Source: Saliniramus fredricksonii (GTDB taxonomy: Bacteria > Pseudomonadota > Alphaproteobacteria > Rhizobiales > Beijerinckiaceae). Taken from it: a stretch of 64,000 nt of DNA. The stretch covers positions 2,046,001-2,110,000 of the forward strand of contig NZ_FMBM01000002.1 of the NCBI RefSeq assembly GCF_900094735.1, in the 5' to 3' direction. This document shows positions 25,142 through 34,296 of this stretch, one piece after another. The notes under the pieces were generated by a model. It saw nothing but the letters and a program-made list of their open reading frames with translations. It did not search any database and was not told where the DNA came from. Both the position numbers and the translations under genes were made by a program. Position 1 is the stretch's first letter; each line of letters begins with the position of its first letter.

Positions 25142-26713
25142 ATGACGAAAAAGACTATTGCAGCCTCGGCGCTGCTGATCGGCCTCGCGCCGGCCGGCGG
25201 CTTCGCCGCAGACGATCAGACGGCCCCTGGCAGCATCGATTTCGCGATGTATTTCAATGCCGACGTGCGTGATGCGGCCGATTGCGCGATGAGCATCGTC
25301 GATGGCACGATCGTCATTGATCCAGCCATCGGTAATCCGTCCATGACCTGCCCGGACATGTTCTCGTGGAAACTGTTCACCGAGGTGGTTTCGCAGGAAT
25401 TCTGGAAGAACTGGGCTGCCGACCAGCAGACCTGGCCCGGCGAGCCTTATGCGATGTGCCAGCCGGGCGATGACGTCACCACCTGCTGCACACCGGATTC
25501 GCTGGAGAATCCGGGCTATGACGACGCCGAGAACCCGGCCCTGCATTGCCCTTACTTCCCCGGTGACCACCGCGCCGCCGGCACCACACCACCCCTGCCG
25601 CGCGCGCAGCCCTTGTCGAAGGCGCATGTCACGCAATTCGAGGACGATCTGCGCCGGGTCACGCCGCAGCAGATCGATGCGATCGATCCGGGTCGCGTCA
25701 TCCGGCAATCCATGGCGGAATTCGTCTTCCGCAACAAGCCGATGTTCGACTACGTCTTCGAGCAGGACCTCTACAATGCCGACGGTCTGGCGAAGGTGTT
25801 TGCCGAGAATGCCCGGGTGATGCGCCAGGATGCGCCGTTCCATAGCGCCAATGCGGGTGGTGCGAGCGCGCGGATCGATTTCCCGGTCGATGCGGTGATG
25901 ATCAAGAGCAACTGGATCAGCGCCGAGCGGGCGGAAGTGCTGGGCATCCGCAATGATCCCGATCACCCATTCATCAAGATGGAGGTGGAATCAGCGGTCA
26001 CCGACAACAATGCCCAGATCTTCGAGCCCGGCGAGCACTGGCTCGTGTCGTTTCACGTTTCCTCGAAGGACATCCCCAACTGGGTCTGGCTGACCTTCGA
26101 GCACATCAACAATCCGGGGCGCTGCGACTATACCGGCTGCAACGATTCCTACGGCTTCGCCTCGCCGGACGACGTGCCCGAGGGCGCCGCCGACAATTTC
26201 ACCCGCCCGCATGTGATGAGCGATGATCTGCCGATCGCATCACCGATTTTCGATCCGGGCGGAACCTACGCCTCCGGGCCGATCAGCGCGGGCTTGAAGG
26301 GCGTGCTCGACGGGCTCGACATCGGCACCACCGAGGCGCGTGATCCCACCATGCCGAGCGCATCGGATCGCGCCTGGCGCAGCTATCGCCTCAAGGGCAG
26401 CCAGGTCGATTTCGTGCAATCGACCGGCCATCGCATCCTTCTGGGCAACTCGGTCACCGAAGGCGGCTTCATGATGTCCTCATCCTGCATGACCTGCCAT
26501 GCCCGCGCCCATGTCGGGCCCGACGGCAAGCCGAGCGTGCTGGGCGTGTTCGACAATACCGTCGATACGATCGGCTATGGCGAGGGCTCGCTCGGCACGC
26601 CGGATCCGAACTGGTTCATCTCCAGCCAGCAGCCGCCGGCTCTGCAAGCGCTGCAGACGGATTTCGTGTGGGGCTTCTTCTTCGCCAACGATCTGCACAA
26701 GCCCGGCGAGTAA
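25142..26713 (+). CDS. Exported CxxCH (haem-c-like) protein of unknown role
   Basis: A 523-residue exported protein. Residues 1-22 are a signal peptide ending GGFAAD. One haem c attachment motif, CMTCH (449-453), lies near the C-terminus in SSSCMTCHARAHVG. Other cysteines occur in groups (MTCPDM, MCQPGDD, TCCTPDS, LHCPYF, RCDYTGCND) and may form disulfides or bind metal. The central part has HWLVSFHVSSKDIPNWVW and FEHINNPGRC. No named enzyme family was recognised. It stands alone between pleD and rpmF with its own terminator. It may be a periplasmic mono-haem protein, a sensor or an oxidoreductase subunit; the sequence does not settle this. Confidence 0.7.
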   Translation: MTKKTIAASALLIGLAPAGGFAADDQTAPGSIDFAMYFNADVRDAADCAMSIVDGTIVIDPAIGNPSMTCPDMFSWKLFTEVVSQEFWKNWAADQQTWPGEPYAMCQPGDDVTTCCTPDSLENPGYDDAENPALHCPYFPGDHRAAGTTPPLPRAQPLSKAHVTQFEDDLRRVTPQQIDAIDPGRVIRQSMAEFVFRNKPMFDYVFEQDLYNADGLAKVFAENARVMRQDAPFHSANAGGASARIDFPVDAVMIKSNWISAERAEVLGIRNDPDHPFIKMEVESAVTDNNAQIFEPGEHWLVSFHVSSKDIPNWVWLTFEHINNPGRCDYTGCNDSYGFASPDDVPEGAADNFTRPHVMSDDLPIASPIFDPGGTYASGPISAGLKGVLDGLDIGTTEARDPTMPSASDRAWRSYRLKGSQVDFVQSTGHRILLGNSVTEGGFMMSSSCMTCHARAHVGPDGKPSVLGVFDNTVDTIGYGEGSLGTPDPNWFISSQQPPALQALQTDFVWGFFFANDLHKPGE

Positions 26714-26823
26714 GGCGGCGAGACCGGGCGCGGGAATTACGGAATTTTCGCGCCGGCACGGCTAACAGGACTAGCCATAGGGCACGCGAGCGCGTATAAG
26801 CCGCCTCGAAATCGGATCGATCA

Positions 26824-26856
26824 GGGCGCTGCGGCCTGCGGCGCCCCGATTGTTTT
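26824..26856 (+). terminator. Rho-independent terminator after the CxxCH protein gene
   Basis: A 9-bp stem (26824-26832 with 26838-26846, one T-G wobble) with loop GGCCT, followed by GATTGTTTTT. It lies about 110 bases after the stop codon and separates this gene from rpmF. Confidence 0.7.
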
Positions 26857-27002
26857 TGACATGTGGGCGTTTGAGTTTGTGCCTGGAGCGAATGCCGGCG
26901 CGGCGGTTCGCGAAAGCCACAGGGCAAGCCACCACGCATGAATGCGCGCATACCTGTCGTGACTGATGGCAGGCAGGCGCGTCCAGTGACCGGAGAAGTG
27001 AA

Positions 27003-27188
27003 ATGGCTGTTCCGAAGAGAAAAACCACGCCATCCAAGCGCGGCATGCGCCGTGCCGCCGATGCGCTCAAGAAGCCGACCTATGTCGAGGACAAGGATTC
27101 CGGCGAACTGCGCCGTCCGCATCATGTCGATCTGAAGACCGGCATGTATCGCGGTCGTCAGGTCCTGACGGTCAAGGCGGACGACTGA
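27003..27188 (+). CDS. rpmF: 50S ribosomal protein L32
   Basis: A 61-residue ribosomal protein of the large subunit. The start [17 protein letters not shown] is the diagnostic L32 sequence, and the end [16 protein letters not shown] is the alphaproteobacterial form, without the zinc-binding cysteines of some other bacteria. The ATG has GGAGAAGTGA upstream. It is monocistronic and is followed by a strong terminator at 27236. Confidence 0.97.
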   Translation: MAVPKRKTTPSKRGMRRAADALKKPTYVEDKDSGELRRPHHVDLKTGMYRGRQVLTVKADD

Positions 27189-27235
27189 GGCGCCGTCGGC
27201 GCTTCCCGCCCCGGATCGGCCCATACAGGAAGCAC

Positions 27236-27268
27236 GCCCTGCCGGCGCATGCCGGCGGGGCTTTTCGT
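27236..27268 (+). terminator. Rho-independent terminator of rpmF
   Basis: An 11-bp stem (27236-27246 with 27251-27261, one T-G pair) with loop GCAT and a TTTTC tail. It sits 48 bases after the rpmF stop codon. Confidence 0.85.
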
Positions 27269-27363
27269 GTTTATCCGCGTCGACCCGCATTGAATTTAGC
27301 CACAAAGACGCGCATCCTGCACAAGAAGGCAGCGATTCCCGTTGCCGCGAAGAAGGAAAGGGT

Positions 27364-27783
27364 ATGGCGCTGACTGCAGTGTCCGATCATGAAGCGCAAG
27401 CTTCCACCACCGCCCCGAAGAACGGCGCAACCGCTCCCGATCTGGAAGGATTGCTCCCGCTGGTCCGCTCGGGCCTTGAGGACATGAAGGCGGAGGATCT
27501 CGTCGAGATCGATCTCGCCGGCAAGACCTCCATCGCCGATGCGATGATCGTCGCCACGGGCCGCTCCGACCGGCATGTCGGCGCGATCGCAGACCGGCTG
27601 ATCAGGGATCTCAAGGATCATGGCTACGGGACCGCCCGTGTCGAGGGTTTGCCGGCCTGTGACTGGGTGCTGATCGATACCGGCGATGTGATCGTCCATG
27701 TCTTCCGCCCGGAAGTCCGCGGCTTCTACAATCTTGAAAAGATGTGGGGCGCGGACCGTCCGACGGAAGCGACGGGCGGCTGA
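27364..27783 (+). CDS. rsfS: Ribosome silencing factor RsfS
   Basis: A 139-residue RsfS/Iojap family protein. After a ~30-residue variable N-terminus, the conserved core runs from SGLEDMKAEDLVEIDL in register with the family through TGRSDRHVGAIADRL to DWVLIDTGDVIVHVFRPEVR and FYNLEKMWG. RsfS binds ribosomal protein L14 and keeps 50S and 30S subunits apart during starvation. The ATG has AAGGAAAGG upstream. rlmH follows, as in most bacteria, after a 138-base gap that includes a tandem repeat. Confidence 0.93.
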   Translation: MALTAVSDHEAQASTTAPKNGATAPDLEGLLPLVRSGLEDMKAEDLVEIDLAGKTSIADAMIVATGRSDRHVGAIADRLIRDLKDHGYGTARVEGLPACDWVLIDTGDVIVHVFRPEVRGFYNLEKMWGADRPTEATGG

Positions 27784-27829
27784 GCCGCAGATCTTGTGCG
27801 CGCTCGGGCAGCGCGGCGCCGAAACGCGT

Positions 27830-27865
27830 TGCGAGGGCGTGGCGCGGTGCGAGGGCGTGGCGCGG
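27830..27865. repeat. Tandem 18-bp direct repeat
   Basis: Two exact adjacent copies of TGCGAGGGCGTGGCGCGG at 27830-27847 and 27848-27865, in the gap between rsfS and rlmH. The duplication lengthens a normally short spacer between these two genes. Confidence 0.9.
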
Positions 27866-27921
27866 CGCCAGCTCTTGCGAGTGCGCGCGACGTATCGAGC
27901 GCAAGCGCGTGGAGAGAACGG

Positions 27922-28446
27922 GTGAAGCTGACGCTACTCGCCATCGGGCGTCTCAAGGCAGGCCCCGAGCGCGAACTGGTCGCGCGTTACAGCACCCGCA
28001 TCACCGCGAGTGCCCGCCCGCTCGGCCTGAGCGGGCCGGAGATGATCGAGATCCCCGAATCACGCGCGCGGCGGGAGGATGACCGGCGCAGCGAAGAAGC
28101 GATGGCCATCCGAAATCAGCTCGGCCGCAGCACGGGCAACGGTTCCGGCAACGGCGGGAACAGACGGTTGATCCTGTTCGACGAACGCGGCAAATCCGTA
28201 TCGAGCGCGGCATTCGCGGAACAGCTCGGCTCCTGGCGCGATGACGGGATCGCGGCGGCGGCTTTCGTCATCGGCGGCCCGGACGGGCTCGATCCGTCGC
28301 TCGCGCAGGAAGCGGGATTGATCTTGTCCTTCGGACGGCTGACCCTGCCGCATCAATTGGTGCGGGTGCTGGTGACCGAGCAGATTTACCGTGCGTTAAC
28401 CATCATGGGCGGACATCCTTATCATCGCACCGGTCACGGCGATTGA
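27922..28446 (+). CDS. rlmH: 23S rRNA pseudouridine1915 N3-methyltransferase RlmH
   Basis: A 174-residue SPOUT-class methyltransferase that methylates pseudouridine 1915 in helix 69 of 23S rRNA. The start KLTLLAIGRLKAGPE, the SAM-knot segments LILFDERGKSVSS and FVIGGPDGL, and the end IMGGHPYHR are all typical. It is about 15-20 residues longer than E. coli RlmH because of a Gly/Asn-rich insert (GNGSGNGGN) near residue 75. The GTG at 27922 is chosen with GGAGAG five bases upstream. The stop overlaps the next frame, but envC probably starts 33 bases later. Confidence 0.93.
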   Translation: MKLTLLAIGRLKAGPERELVARYSTRITASARPLGLSGPEMIEIPESRARREDDRRSEEAMAIRNQLGRSTGNGSGNGGNRRLILFDERGKSVSSAAFAEQLGSWRDDGIAAAAFVIGGPDGLDPSLAQEAGLILSFGRLTLPHQLVRVLVTEQIYRALTIMGGHPYHRTGHGD

Positions 28447-28478
28447 AAGCACGATTCCGGCATGGCTGGAGGCAGGAC

Positions 28479-29939
28479 ATGCGCATGCATGGGCAAGGCG
28501 AAGCAAGGACCATCCGACGCCCTGATGCCGGCGCGCCCGGCGGCCCTCGCGCGTGGGGCGTCGAGCGCGGCCTCACTGCGATATCCCTGCTGGTTCTCGC
28601 GCTGTTCGCCGGCGCCGTATCCTCTCCTGTGCTACCGCTCTCGACCCCAGCCCTCGCGCAGGAAGACGAGGCCTCGGAGCCGGTGATGGCGCCCGGTGAG
28701 GCAGCCCGCGATCTGCGCGCCCGCGAGCTGGAAGAGGTGCGCCGCGATCTGGAGCGCGCCGCACAGGCGGAGCAGGAACTGGCCGAGGAAATCGCCGCGC
28801 TCCAGGAGGATCGCGCGGCGCTGGCCGAGGCGCTGATCGAGGCAACCACGCGCATCCGCGACAACGAGGCGCGCTCGGAAGCGCTCACCGAGCGACTCGA
28901 ATCACTGATCGCTTCGGAAGCCGCGATCCGGCGCTCGCTGGAGGCGCGGCGCGACGTGATCATCGAGGTTCTTGCCGCACTCCAGCGGATGGGCCGGCGC
29001 CCGCCTCCGGCGGTGCTGGTTCGCCCGGAGGATATCCTCGCGGCGGTGCGCACCTCGATGCTGCTCGGCGCCGTGGTCCCGGAATTGCGGGCAGAGACGC
29101 GCGCCCTCGCCGCCGACCTGCAGGAACTGGTCGATCTGCGGCGCATGATCGCGCAGGATCGCGAGGCGCTCGCCGTCGAACTCGCCCAGCTCGACAGCGA
29201 GCGCCGCCGCCTCTCCGCGCTGATCGAAGCGCGTCAGGAGCGGCTGCGTGCCGCGCAAGGCGATTTTCTCGAACAGAGCGAAAGAGCGGCGGCCCTGGCG
29301 GCCGAGGCAGGCAATCTCGAAGAATTGATCACGGGAATGGAAGAGCAGATCGCCGCAGCCCGTGCGGCTGCGGAAGCCGCCCGGGCTGCGGATGCGCGCC
29401 TGCGCGCAGAAACCCAGGCGCGTTTCGCCGAGGCCGCAAACCTCGATCCCGCCAGGCTTTCACCACAGATCCCCTTCGCACAGGCCCGCGGGCGTCTGCC
29501 GTTGCCGGTTTCCGGCTCGCTCACACGGCGTTTCGGCGAGCCTGATGATATCGGCGGGCGCATGCAGGGCGTCGTGATTTCGACACGCTCCGGTGAGATC
29601 GTCACGGCTCCGGCGGATGGCTGGATCGCATTTGCGGGGGCCTACCGTTCCTTTGAGCGTCTCTTGATCATCAATGCCGGCGATGACTACTATGTGATGA
29701 TGTCGGGCATGGAGAATGTCACCGTCGATGTCGGGCAATTCGTTCTCGCAGGGGAGCCGGTCGCCATGATGGGGGCGCGCGCTTCGGTCTCTCCGGCCAT
29801 GGGACTCGTCGACGCGGAGGGTCCGGTGCTCTATGTTGAATTCCGCAAGGATGGCGGGGCGATCGATCCCGCACCCTGGTGGCAGGATACGATACAGGAA
29901 TCGCGTCACGTTACGCCAAGCGAAAAGGTTCGCGGATAA
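28479..29939 (+). CDS. Murein hydrolase activator, EnvC-like (degenerate M23)
   Basis: A 486-residue periplasmic protein. A signal anchor (ISLLVLALFAGAVSS) is followed by a long coiled coil from about residue 70 to 320 and a C-terminal LytM/M23 domain. The metal ligands of active M23 peptidases are missing: the first His-x3-Asp site reads MQGVVISTRSG, and the His-x-His site reads YYVMMSGM. That is the pattern of EnvC, which activates amidases rather than cutting peptidoglycan itself. LYVEFRKDGGAIDPAPW closes the fold. The ATG at 28479 has GGAGG five bases upstream. It overlaps ctpA (TAATG), as in many rhizobial genomes. Confidence 0.88.
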   Translation: MRMHGQGEARTIRRPDAGAPGGPRAWGVERGLTAISLLVLALFAGAVSSPVLPLSTPALAQEDEASEPVMAPGEAARDLRARELEEVRRDLERAAQAEQELAEEIAALQEDRAALAEALIEATTRIRDNEARSEALTERLESLIASEAAIRRSLEARRDVIIEVLAALQRMGRRPPPAVLVRPEDILAAVRTSMLLGAVVPELRAETRALAADLQELVDLRRMIAQDREALAVELAQLDSERRRLSALIEARQERLRAAQGDFLEQSERAAALAAEAGNLEELITGMEEQIAAARAAAEAARAADARLRAETQARFAEAANLDPARLSPQIPFAQARGRLPLPVSGSLTRRFGEPDDIGGRMQGVVISTRSGEIVTAPADGWIAFAGAYRSFERLLIINAGDDYYVMMSGMENVTVDVGQFVLAGEPVAMMGARASVSPAMGLVDAEGPVLYVEFRKDGGAIDPAPWWQDTIQESRHVTPSEKVRG

Positions 29940-31264
29940 TGCGCAAGCTTCCAATACTGATGATCGGCGCGCTGGTCGGCGCCAGCATGGCGACGCTGGT
30001 GTCGCAGACACATGTGCTCACATCGACCACGGCCGTCGCCGCCTCTGCCGAAACATACCGCCAGCTGAGCCTGTTCGGCGACGTCTTCGAGCGCGTGCGC
30101 CAGGATTACGTCGAAGAGCCGGAAGAGGCCGATCTGGTCGAGGCCGCGATCAACGGCATGCTCACCTCGCTCGACCCTCATTCCAGCTACATGGATCCGC
30201 GTTCCTTCCGCGACATGCAGGTGCAGACGCGCGGTGAGTTCGGCGGATTGGGCATCGAAGTCACGATGGAGGACGGGCTCGTCAAGGTCGTCGCTCCGAT
30301 CGACGACACACCGGCCTTCGATGCCGGGGTCATGGCCAACGATCTGATCACGCATATCGACGGCGAGCAGGTTCAGGGCATGACGCTGAGCCAGGCCGTC
30401 GAGCTGATGCGCGGCCCGGTCGACTCGGACGTCACCCTGCGCATCCAGCGCGGCAATGCCGCCGACACGATCGAGGTCACCATCACGCGCGACATCATCC
30501 GCGTGCGCCCGGTCCGTGCCCGCGTCGAGGATGATATCGGCTACCTGCGTGTCACCTCCTTCAACGAACAGACCTTCGCCAATCTGCGCAGCGCGGTCGA
30601 GGAATTGACGGATGAGATCGGTGAAGACCGGCTTCAGGGCTTCGTCATCGATATGCGCAACAATCCCGGCGGCCTGCTGGATCAGGCAATCATGATCTCC
30701 GACGCCTTCCTCGATCGCGGCGAGATCGTGTCGACGCGCGGGCGTGACCCGGAAGAGACACAGCGCTTCTCGGCCAAGTCCGGCGATCTGACAGACGGTC
30801 TGCCGCTGGTCGTCCTGATCAATGGTGGCTCCGCCTCGGCTTCCGAGATCGTCGCCGGTGCATTGCAGGATCACGAGCGCGCCACCTTGATCGGCTCGCG
30901 TTCCTTCGGCAAGGGCTCGGTCCAGACCATCATTCCGCTGGGTGGCAACGGCGCCCTGCGCCTGACGACGGCGAAATACTATACCCCGTCGGGTCGCTCG
31001 ATCCAGGCGCGCGGCATCGATCCGGATATCGTCGTCCTACAGGAGATCCCCGAGGAGTTGCGCGGACGCGACGAGACGCAGGGCGAAGCCGGTCTGCGCG
31101 GGCATCTCAGCGGCGAGGACGAGGAAGCGGCCGGCTCCTCTGCTTACGTCCCCACCGATCAGGAGGAAGACAAGCAGCTTCTCGCCGCCCTTGCCTTCCT
31201 GCGTGGCGAGCAGCTCGACGCCTTCCTCAGCACTGATTCGGAGAACGAGACGGCACCGAACTGA
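29939..31264 (+). CDS. ctpA: Carboxy-terminal processing protease CtpA (S41)
   Basis: A 441-residue periplasmic serine protease of family S41A. An N-terminal signal (ILMIGALVGASMATLVS) is followed by a PDZ domain (GLGIEVTMEDGLVKVV to RIQRGN, about residues 95-185) and the protease core. The catalytic Ser-Lys dyad is visible as GGSASASEIVAGALQDH and SRSFGKGSVQT. The LVVLINGG and YYTPSGRSIQARGIDPD motifs are conserved. The last 60 residues are acidic. It trims C-termini of envelope proteins and, in relatives, works with murein hydrolases, consistent with overlap with the envC-like gene. Confidence 0.93.
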   Translation: MRKLPILMIGALVGASMATLVSQTHVLTSTTAVAASAETYRQLSLFGDVFERVRQDYVEEPEEADLVEAAINGMLTSLDPHSSYMDPRSFRDMQVQTRGEFGGLGIEVTMEDGLVKVVAPIDDTPAFDAGVMANDLITHIDGEQVQGMTLSQAVELMRGPVDSDVTLRIQRGNAADTIEVTITRDIIRVRPVRARVEDDIGYLRVTSFNEQTFANLRSAVEELTDEIGEDRLQGFVIDMRNNPGGLLDQAIMISDAFLDRGEIVSTRGRDPEETQRFSAKSGDLTDGLPLVVLINGGSASASEIVAGALQDHERATLIGSRSFGKGSVQTIIPLGGNGALRLTTAKYYTPSGRSIQARGIDPDIVVLQEIPEELRGRDETQGEAGLRGHLSGEDEEAAGSSAYVPTDQEEDKQLLAALAFLRGEQLDAFLSTDSENETAPN

Positions 31265-31289
31265 GGCCCTGCACGAGCAATCCGATCGC

Positions 31290-31324
31290 GCCCGCCATTC
31301 CCGAAAGGAGTGGCGGGCGTTTTC
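31290..31324 (+). terminator. Rho-independent terminator of the rsfS-ctpA block
   Basis: A 12-bp stem (31290-31301 with 31307-31318, arm GCCCGCCATTCC, one G-T pair) with loop CGAAA, followed by GTTTTC. It lies 25 bases after the ctpA stop codon. Confidence 0.8.
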
Positions 31325-31457
31325 ATCTGCCTCTGTCGTGCCCTGCCTGAGACAATTGCCTCCTACACGGTATTTTCCCGGCGCAATAATGCTATAGATC
31401 GTCGCGCGGTTACACGCCCGCCCCCCCGGGGCGGCATCATCGAGCAAGAGGCACGGC

Positions 31458-33074
31458 ATGCTTCCGGATATCCGCGATTACGAGGGCCTGTACGCGCGTT
31501 TTTCCTGGGCGGTTCCCGAGCACTACAATATCGGGGTCGATATCTGCGACCGTTGGGCAGCGATTGATGCCGGGCGCCCCGCCGTGATCGAAGTCACGCC
31601 GGAGGGACAGACGCGGGTGCTGGATTACGCCGGGCTGCGCGACGCCTCGAACCGCCTCGCCAATGCCCTGCGCAAACGCGGCATTCGTCCCGGTGATCGC
31701 GTCGCGGTGCTGCTGCCGCAAGGCCATGCCGTGCCGATCGCGCATGTGGCGATCTACAAGCTCGGCGCCATCGCGCTGCCGCTTGCCGATGTCTTCGGCA
31801 TCGACGCCCTGCGCTACAGGCTCGGCGATTCCGGCGCCCGCGCCCTGATCACCCATGCCGGCGGCCTTGCGAAATTTGCCGATGCCGAGGATGATTTCGA
31901 GCATCCGGATGTGATTCTGAGCATCGATGGTCCGGATGCCGGTGCTGAGGGTTTCCACGAGGCGAGCGCGGCGGAGAGCGCGGAATTCACCCCGGTCGAT
32001 ACGCTGGCCGATGATCCCGCCCTGATGATCTACACCTCCGGCACGACCGGCAATCCCAAGGGCGCCCTGCATGCGCATCGGGTGCTGCCGGGCCACCTCC
32101 CCGGCGTCTCCCTGCCGCATGAATTCATGCCCCGGCCGGGGGACCGGTTCTGGACGCCGGCGGACTGGGCCTGGGCGGGCGGGCTGCTCAACGTGCTGCT
32201 GCCGGGCCTGCATTTCGGCGTTCCGGTCATCGCCCGGCGCTTTGCCAAATTCGATCCGGAAGCCGCCTTCCGGCTGATGGCGGATCACGGCGTGCGCAAC
32301 GCCTTCATCCCGCCCACGGCCCTGCGTCTGTTGCGCAGCGTGGACAACCCACGCGGGCGCTACGACCTAGCCCTGCGCACACTCGCCTCCGGCGGCGAGG
32401 CGCTCGGCGCCGAGACCTTCGCCTGGGGGCGCGAGACGCTGGGGCTTTCCATCAACGAGTTCTATGGCCAGACGGAGTGCAATCTCATCGTCGCCTCCTG
32501 CGCCGCGATCGGGGTGAGCAAGCCGGGCATGATCGGCCGCCCGGTTCCCGGCCACCGCGTCGCGGTGATCGCCGATGACGGGCGCATCTGCGCGCCGGAC
32601 GAGCCCGGCCAGATCGCTGTCGCGCGCCCCGATCCGGTGATGTTTCTCTCCTATTGGAACCGTCCGGAAGCGACGCAGGCGAAATTCATCGGCGACTGGA
32701 TGACGACAGGCGATCAGGGCGTGATGGATGCCGACGGCTATATCCGCTTCGTCGGGCGCGACGACGACGTCATCACCTCCTCGGGCTATCGGATCGGGCC
32801 GACGGAGATCGAGGATTGTCTGTTGCGCCACCCCGCCGTTTCCCTCGCCGCCGTCGTCGGCAAGCCGGATCCCGTCCGCACCGAGATCGTCAAGGCCTTC
32901 ATCGTGCCGCGCGACGGCATCCATCCCGACGCGGCGCTCGCCGACGACATTCGCGACTTTGTGCGCAACCGGCTCTCCGCGCATGAATATCCCCGCGAGA
33001 TCGCCTTTCGCGATTCCCTGCCGCTGACCACCACCGGCAAGGTCATCCGCCGCATCCTGCGTGACGAAGCATGA
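31458..33074 (+). CDS. Acyl-CoA synthetase (AMP-forming)
   Basis: A 538-residue ANL-superfamily ligase. The P-loop is YTSGTTGNPKGALHAH, the A5 motif NEFYGQTECN, the A7 motif GDWMTTGDQG, the hinge FVGRDDDVITSSGYRIGP, and the catalytic lysine lies in LTTTGKVIRR. It activates a carboxylic acid to acyl-AMP and then to acyl-CoA in the cytoplasm. The overall look is of the medium-chain or acetyl/propionyl-CoA synthetase group; the acid cannot be read from the sequence. The ATG at 31458 follows GAGGCACGGC. The stop overlaps holC by four bases (ATGA). Confidence 0.92.
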   Translation: MLPDIRDYEGLYARFSWAVPEHYNIGVDICDRWAAIDAGRPAVIEVTPEGQTRVLDYAGLRDASNRLANALRKRGIRPGDRVAVLLPQGHAVPIAHVAIYKLGAIALPLADVFGIDALRYRLGDSGARALITHAGGLAKFADAEDDFEHPDVILSIDGPDAGAEGFHEASAAESAEFTPVDTLADDPALMIYTSGTTGNPKGALHAHRVLPGHLPGVSLPHEFMPRPGDRFWTPADWAWAGGLLNVLLPGLHFGVPVIARRFAKFDPEAAFRLMADHGVRNAFIPPTALRLLRSVDNPRGRYDLALRTLASGGEALGAETFAWGRETLGLSINEFYGQTECNLIVASCAAIGVSKPGMIGRPVPGHRVAVIADDGRICAPDEPGQIAVARPDPVMFLSYWNRPEATQAKFIGDWMTTGDQGVMDADGYIRFVGRDDDVITSSGYRIGPTEIEDCLLRHPAVSLAAVVGKPDPVRTEIVKAFIVPRDGIHPDAALADDIRDFVRNRLSAHEYPREIAFRDSLPLTTTGKVIRRILRDEA

Positions 33075-33523
33075 GTGAGGTCTTTTTCTACCACCTTCAA
33101 CGCCAACCGCTCGAGCGCGTCCTGCCGACGCTGCTCGAAAAGGCGCGCGCACGTGGCTGGCGGGCGGCGATCCAGGTCACCAGCGAGGAGCGCGCCGCTG
33201 CCCTCGACGATCATCTGTGGAGCTACGACGAGGAAAGCTTCCTCGCTCACGGGCGCGCCGATGAGGCGGATGCGCATGAGCATCCGATCGTGATCGCGCT
33301 CGATTTCACCAATCCCAACGATGCCGCGATCCGCTTCCTCGTCGACGGCGCCGCCCTGCCCCCCGATGCCGCCCGCTACGAGCGCATCATCGTGATCTTC
33401 GACGGCGATGACGACGACCAGCTCGCCCGCGCCCGCGCCCAGTGGAAGGAAGTCAAGGCCGCCGGCCACGAGGCGACCTACTGGCAGCAGGACGAGAACG
33501 GACGGTGGGGGAAGAAGGCGTGA
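33071..33523 (+). CDS. holC: DNA polymerase III subunit chi
   Basis: A 150-residue HolC. Typical are the start EVFFYHLQRQPLERVLPTLL, the segment DDHLWSYDEESFLAHG and the final FDGDDDDQLARAR with WKEVKAAGHEATYWQQ. Chi links the clamp loader to single-stranded-DNA-binding protein at the replication fork. The ATG overlaps the stop of the acyl-CoA synthetase gene, an arrangement of convenience rather than function. In many alphaproteobacteria holC instead follows the aminopeptidase gene pepA, which is not here. Confidence 0.92.
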   Translation: MSEVFFYHLQRQPLERVLPTLLEKARARGWRAAIQVTSEERAAALDDHLWSYDEESFLAHGRADEADAHEHPIVIALDFTNPNDAAIRFLVDGAALPPDAARYERIIVIFDGDDDDQLARARAQWKEVKAAGHEATYWQQDENGRWGKKA

Positions 33524-33766
33524 TCAGATTTTTGGCGAATGAACGAAATTTTTCAAATATGAGCAATATTCATTTTATCACATCGATGGGCAATTCGAGT
33601 CGAGGACTATCATTTCAGCGTTCAATATTGGCTCGATGACTCTGCATGAGAATTAGCCATTGAATTTCCGATGCTTAAAAAAACGCATTGCCAATTTCCA
33701 TGAATATCATAATAGTGTTTTACGGTAGAAAATTATTCGTACTAACCAATTGTGTCTAAATTTATC
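33524..33766. other. AT-rich intergenic region after holC
   Basis: These 243 bases are clearly AT-rich compared with both sides and hold no convincing gene. They form the left half of an AT-rich patch that reaches about 34290 and surrounds one small membrane-protein gene. No terminator hairpin for holC was found. Confidence 0.5.
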
Positions 33767-34099
33767 TTAGAATGGAGGCATCGGTCGTGCAGGCGCGCTG
33801 GGAGGAACATATTCCGGGCATAGCATGTCACCGATATTAAATCCGTATGCAATCGTAAATATTGCTGAAAATCCCAATGCATACGACCATTTACCCCAAG
33901 ACTTCCAATTCATTGTTACAATAACAAGAGCAATCAGACCTAACACTGCAGCCCAGTAATAGTTTGCAGAGCACTCTATTACCCAACCATTTTGAGTTGT
34001 TACACGCGTCTGCCCTACACTTATCACATTTGGTAATAATACCATTGCCCAAGCAATATAGAAGGGCCAGCCTTTGCGCTCGCTATTTTCTTGCGACAT
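33767..34099 (-). CDS. Small hydrophobic membrane protein, unknown
   Basis: A 110-residue protein not recognised as a member of any family. It has three likely membrane segments: FYIAWAMVLLPNVISVG, YYWAAVLGLIALVIVT and YALGFSAIFTIAYGF. Two cysteines (ECSAN and MLCPEY) lie outside or at the membrane edge, and the tail is proline-rich. The ATG is preceded by GAATCTCGC-like sequence with no strong SD. Codon use is AT-rich, unlike its neighbours, and the gene sits alone in an AT-rich patch, so it was probably acquired horizontally. It may also be a chance reading frame, though the clean three-helix pattern argues against that. Confidence 0.6.
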   Translation of the reverse strand: MSQENSERKGWPFYIAWAMVLLPNVISVGQTRVTTQNGWVIECSANYYWAAVLGLIALVIVTMNWKSWGKWSYALGFSAIFTIAYGFNIGDMLCPEYVPPSAPARPMPPF

Positions 34100-34296
34100 G
34101 CGAGATTCCTAGAATTTTCGTAGCGACAGGGTTGCACCAAGCGACCCCTTAATTCATTTAACACAATAAATAATTGCAAATCAACTCGTGTGCTGGAAGC
34201 CGACCGCCTGCGCTTTGCACTTTAAGTAGCCAACACACACTGCTGACGCCCGGAATGGGAGCAATTCAAAACAATTCTGCAATGGCCTTATGGTTC

